Positions 63,737 to 64,000 of a stretch of DNA of 64,000 nt are shown here, piece after piece (position 1 is the stretch's first letter; the number at the start of each line of letters is the position of its first letter). The DNA is from Oscillospiraceae bacterium. Lineage in GTDB: Bacteria; Bacillota; Clostridia; Oscillospirales; Oscillospiraceae. The position numbers and the translations under genes were made by a program. Under the pieces are notes generated by a model that had not been told where the DNA came from, ran no database searches, and saw nothing but the letters and a program-made list of their open reading frames with translations. The stretch is taken from the NCBI GenBank assembly GCA_009787625.1, contig WQSX01000002.1, forward strand, positions 1 through 64,000, read 5' to 3'.

Positions 63737-64000
63737 TTACTTGCTTTCCATTGCATTCAGAGTACGTGTGAGAACACTTTTTCTGCGAGCGGCTTTGTTT
63801 TTATGAATAAGGTTTTTTGTCGCTGCGCGGTCAACAGTTTTAACAGCAACTCTGTAGGCAGCCTCAGCTGCTTTACGGTCGCCCTCCTGGGCAGCGGTAT
63901 CAAACCTTTTAAGGTTAGTTTTCATAAGAGATCTAGCTGCTCTGTTTTTAACAGTTTGCTTTGCAATAAGTTGCGCTCTTTTTGCTGATGATTTAATATT
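63737..64000 (-). CDS. rpsT: 30S ribosomal protein S20, start beyond the window
   Basis: The frame runs off the right edge of the window. Reading from the edge it gives NIKSSAKRAQLIAKQ, then SLMKTNLKRFDTAAQ, and ends RKSVLTRTLNAMESK, the standard S20 sequence. Only about two residues (probably Met-Pro) are missing. S20 binds 16S rRNA early in small-subunit assembly. An internal ATG at 63925 would give a 62-residue fragment and is not the real start. Confidence 0.95.
   Translation of the reverse strand, partial: NIKSSAKRAQLIAKQTVKNRAARSLMKTNLKRFDTAAQEGDRKAAEAAYRVAVKTVDRAATKNLIHKNKAARRKSVLTRTLNAMESK

Overview
This 64 kb window is a chromosomal segment next to the replication origin of a Gram-positive bacterium. 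It most likely comes from a Clostridia-type Bacillota; genus and family cannot be read from the sequence. Three things support this: the gene order rpsT, dnaA, dnaN, S4-domain gene, recF, remB, gyrB, gyrA at the right end; three perfect parS sites of the Bacillota type; and strong Shine-Dalgarno sites with sigma-A promoters. No tRNA, rRNA or CRISPR array was seen. Layout: 0.1-6.4 kb holds housekeeping genes (YchF-family ATPase, aspS, a DivIC/FtsB-like protein, a SpoVK/CbbX-like AAA+ ATPase, prs, pth). 6.5-18.9 kb holds a chemoreceptor, mutS, lgt, an ABC-2 exporter, a PrsA-like foldase lipoprotein and mfd. 19-28 kb is an accessory stretch rich in small repeats, with a RAYT transposase, acetyltransferases, an HD hydrolase and the three parS sites, followed by rsmG. 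27-30 kb holds a MacB-like ABC operon and mscL. 30.5-31.8 kb is a two-domain aldolase-like protein. 32.2-43.6 kb is a six-gene cell-surface operon. 43.7-51.6 kb holds a sensor kinase/HD-GYP pair, a DUF3048 protein and HtrA. 51.8-54.5 kb holds guaB, an unknown membrane protein and rnhA. 54.6-64 kb is the gyrA to rpsT origin cluster. The surface operon is the most distinctive block. Two proteins look like WxL-interacting proteins (DUF916/DUF3324 architecture with a C-terminal membrane anchor). Three others, including one of 2086 residues, end in a WxL-like C-terminal domain whose last motif is W-x-F instead of W-x-L. A sixth membrane protein with an InlB-type repeat and a proline-rich stalk leads the operon. 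Its promoter sits between two ATGTTG/CAACAT palindromes, and the operon runs against the replication fork expected from oriC. The dnaA-dnaN gap holds an oriC-like unwinding region: an AT-rich tract, seven tandem TAG triplets (a DnaA-trio) and three identical TGTGGAAAA boxes. Several short palindromic repeat families are spread through the window and have shaped genes. One family forms three inverted pairs around and inside a RAYT transposase gene that has an in-frame stop. Repeats have also supplied protein tails (Lgt, MscL, Mfd), an internal MutS segment and the stop codons of two genes. Start codons were chosen from Shine-Dalgarno position, and several are downstream of the longest possible start.
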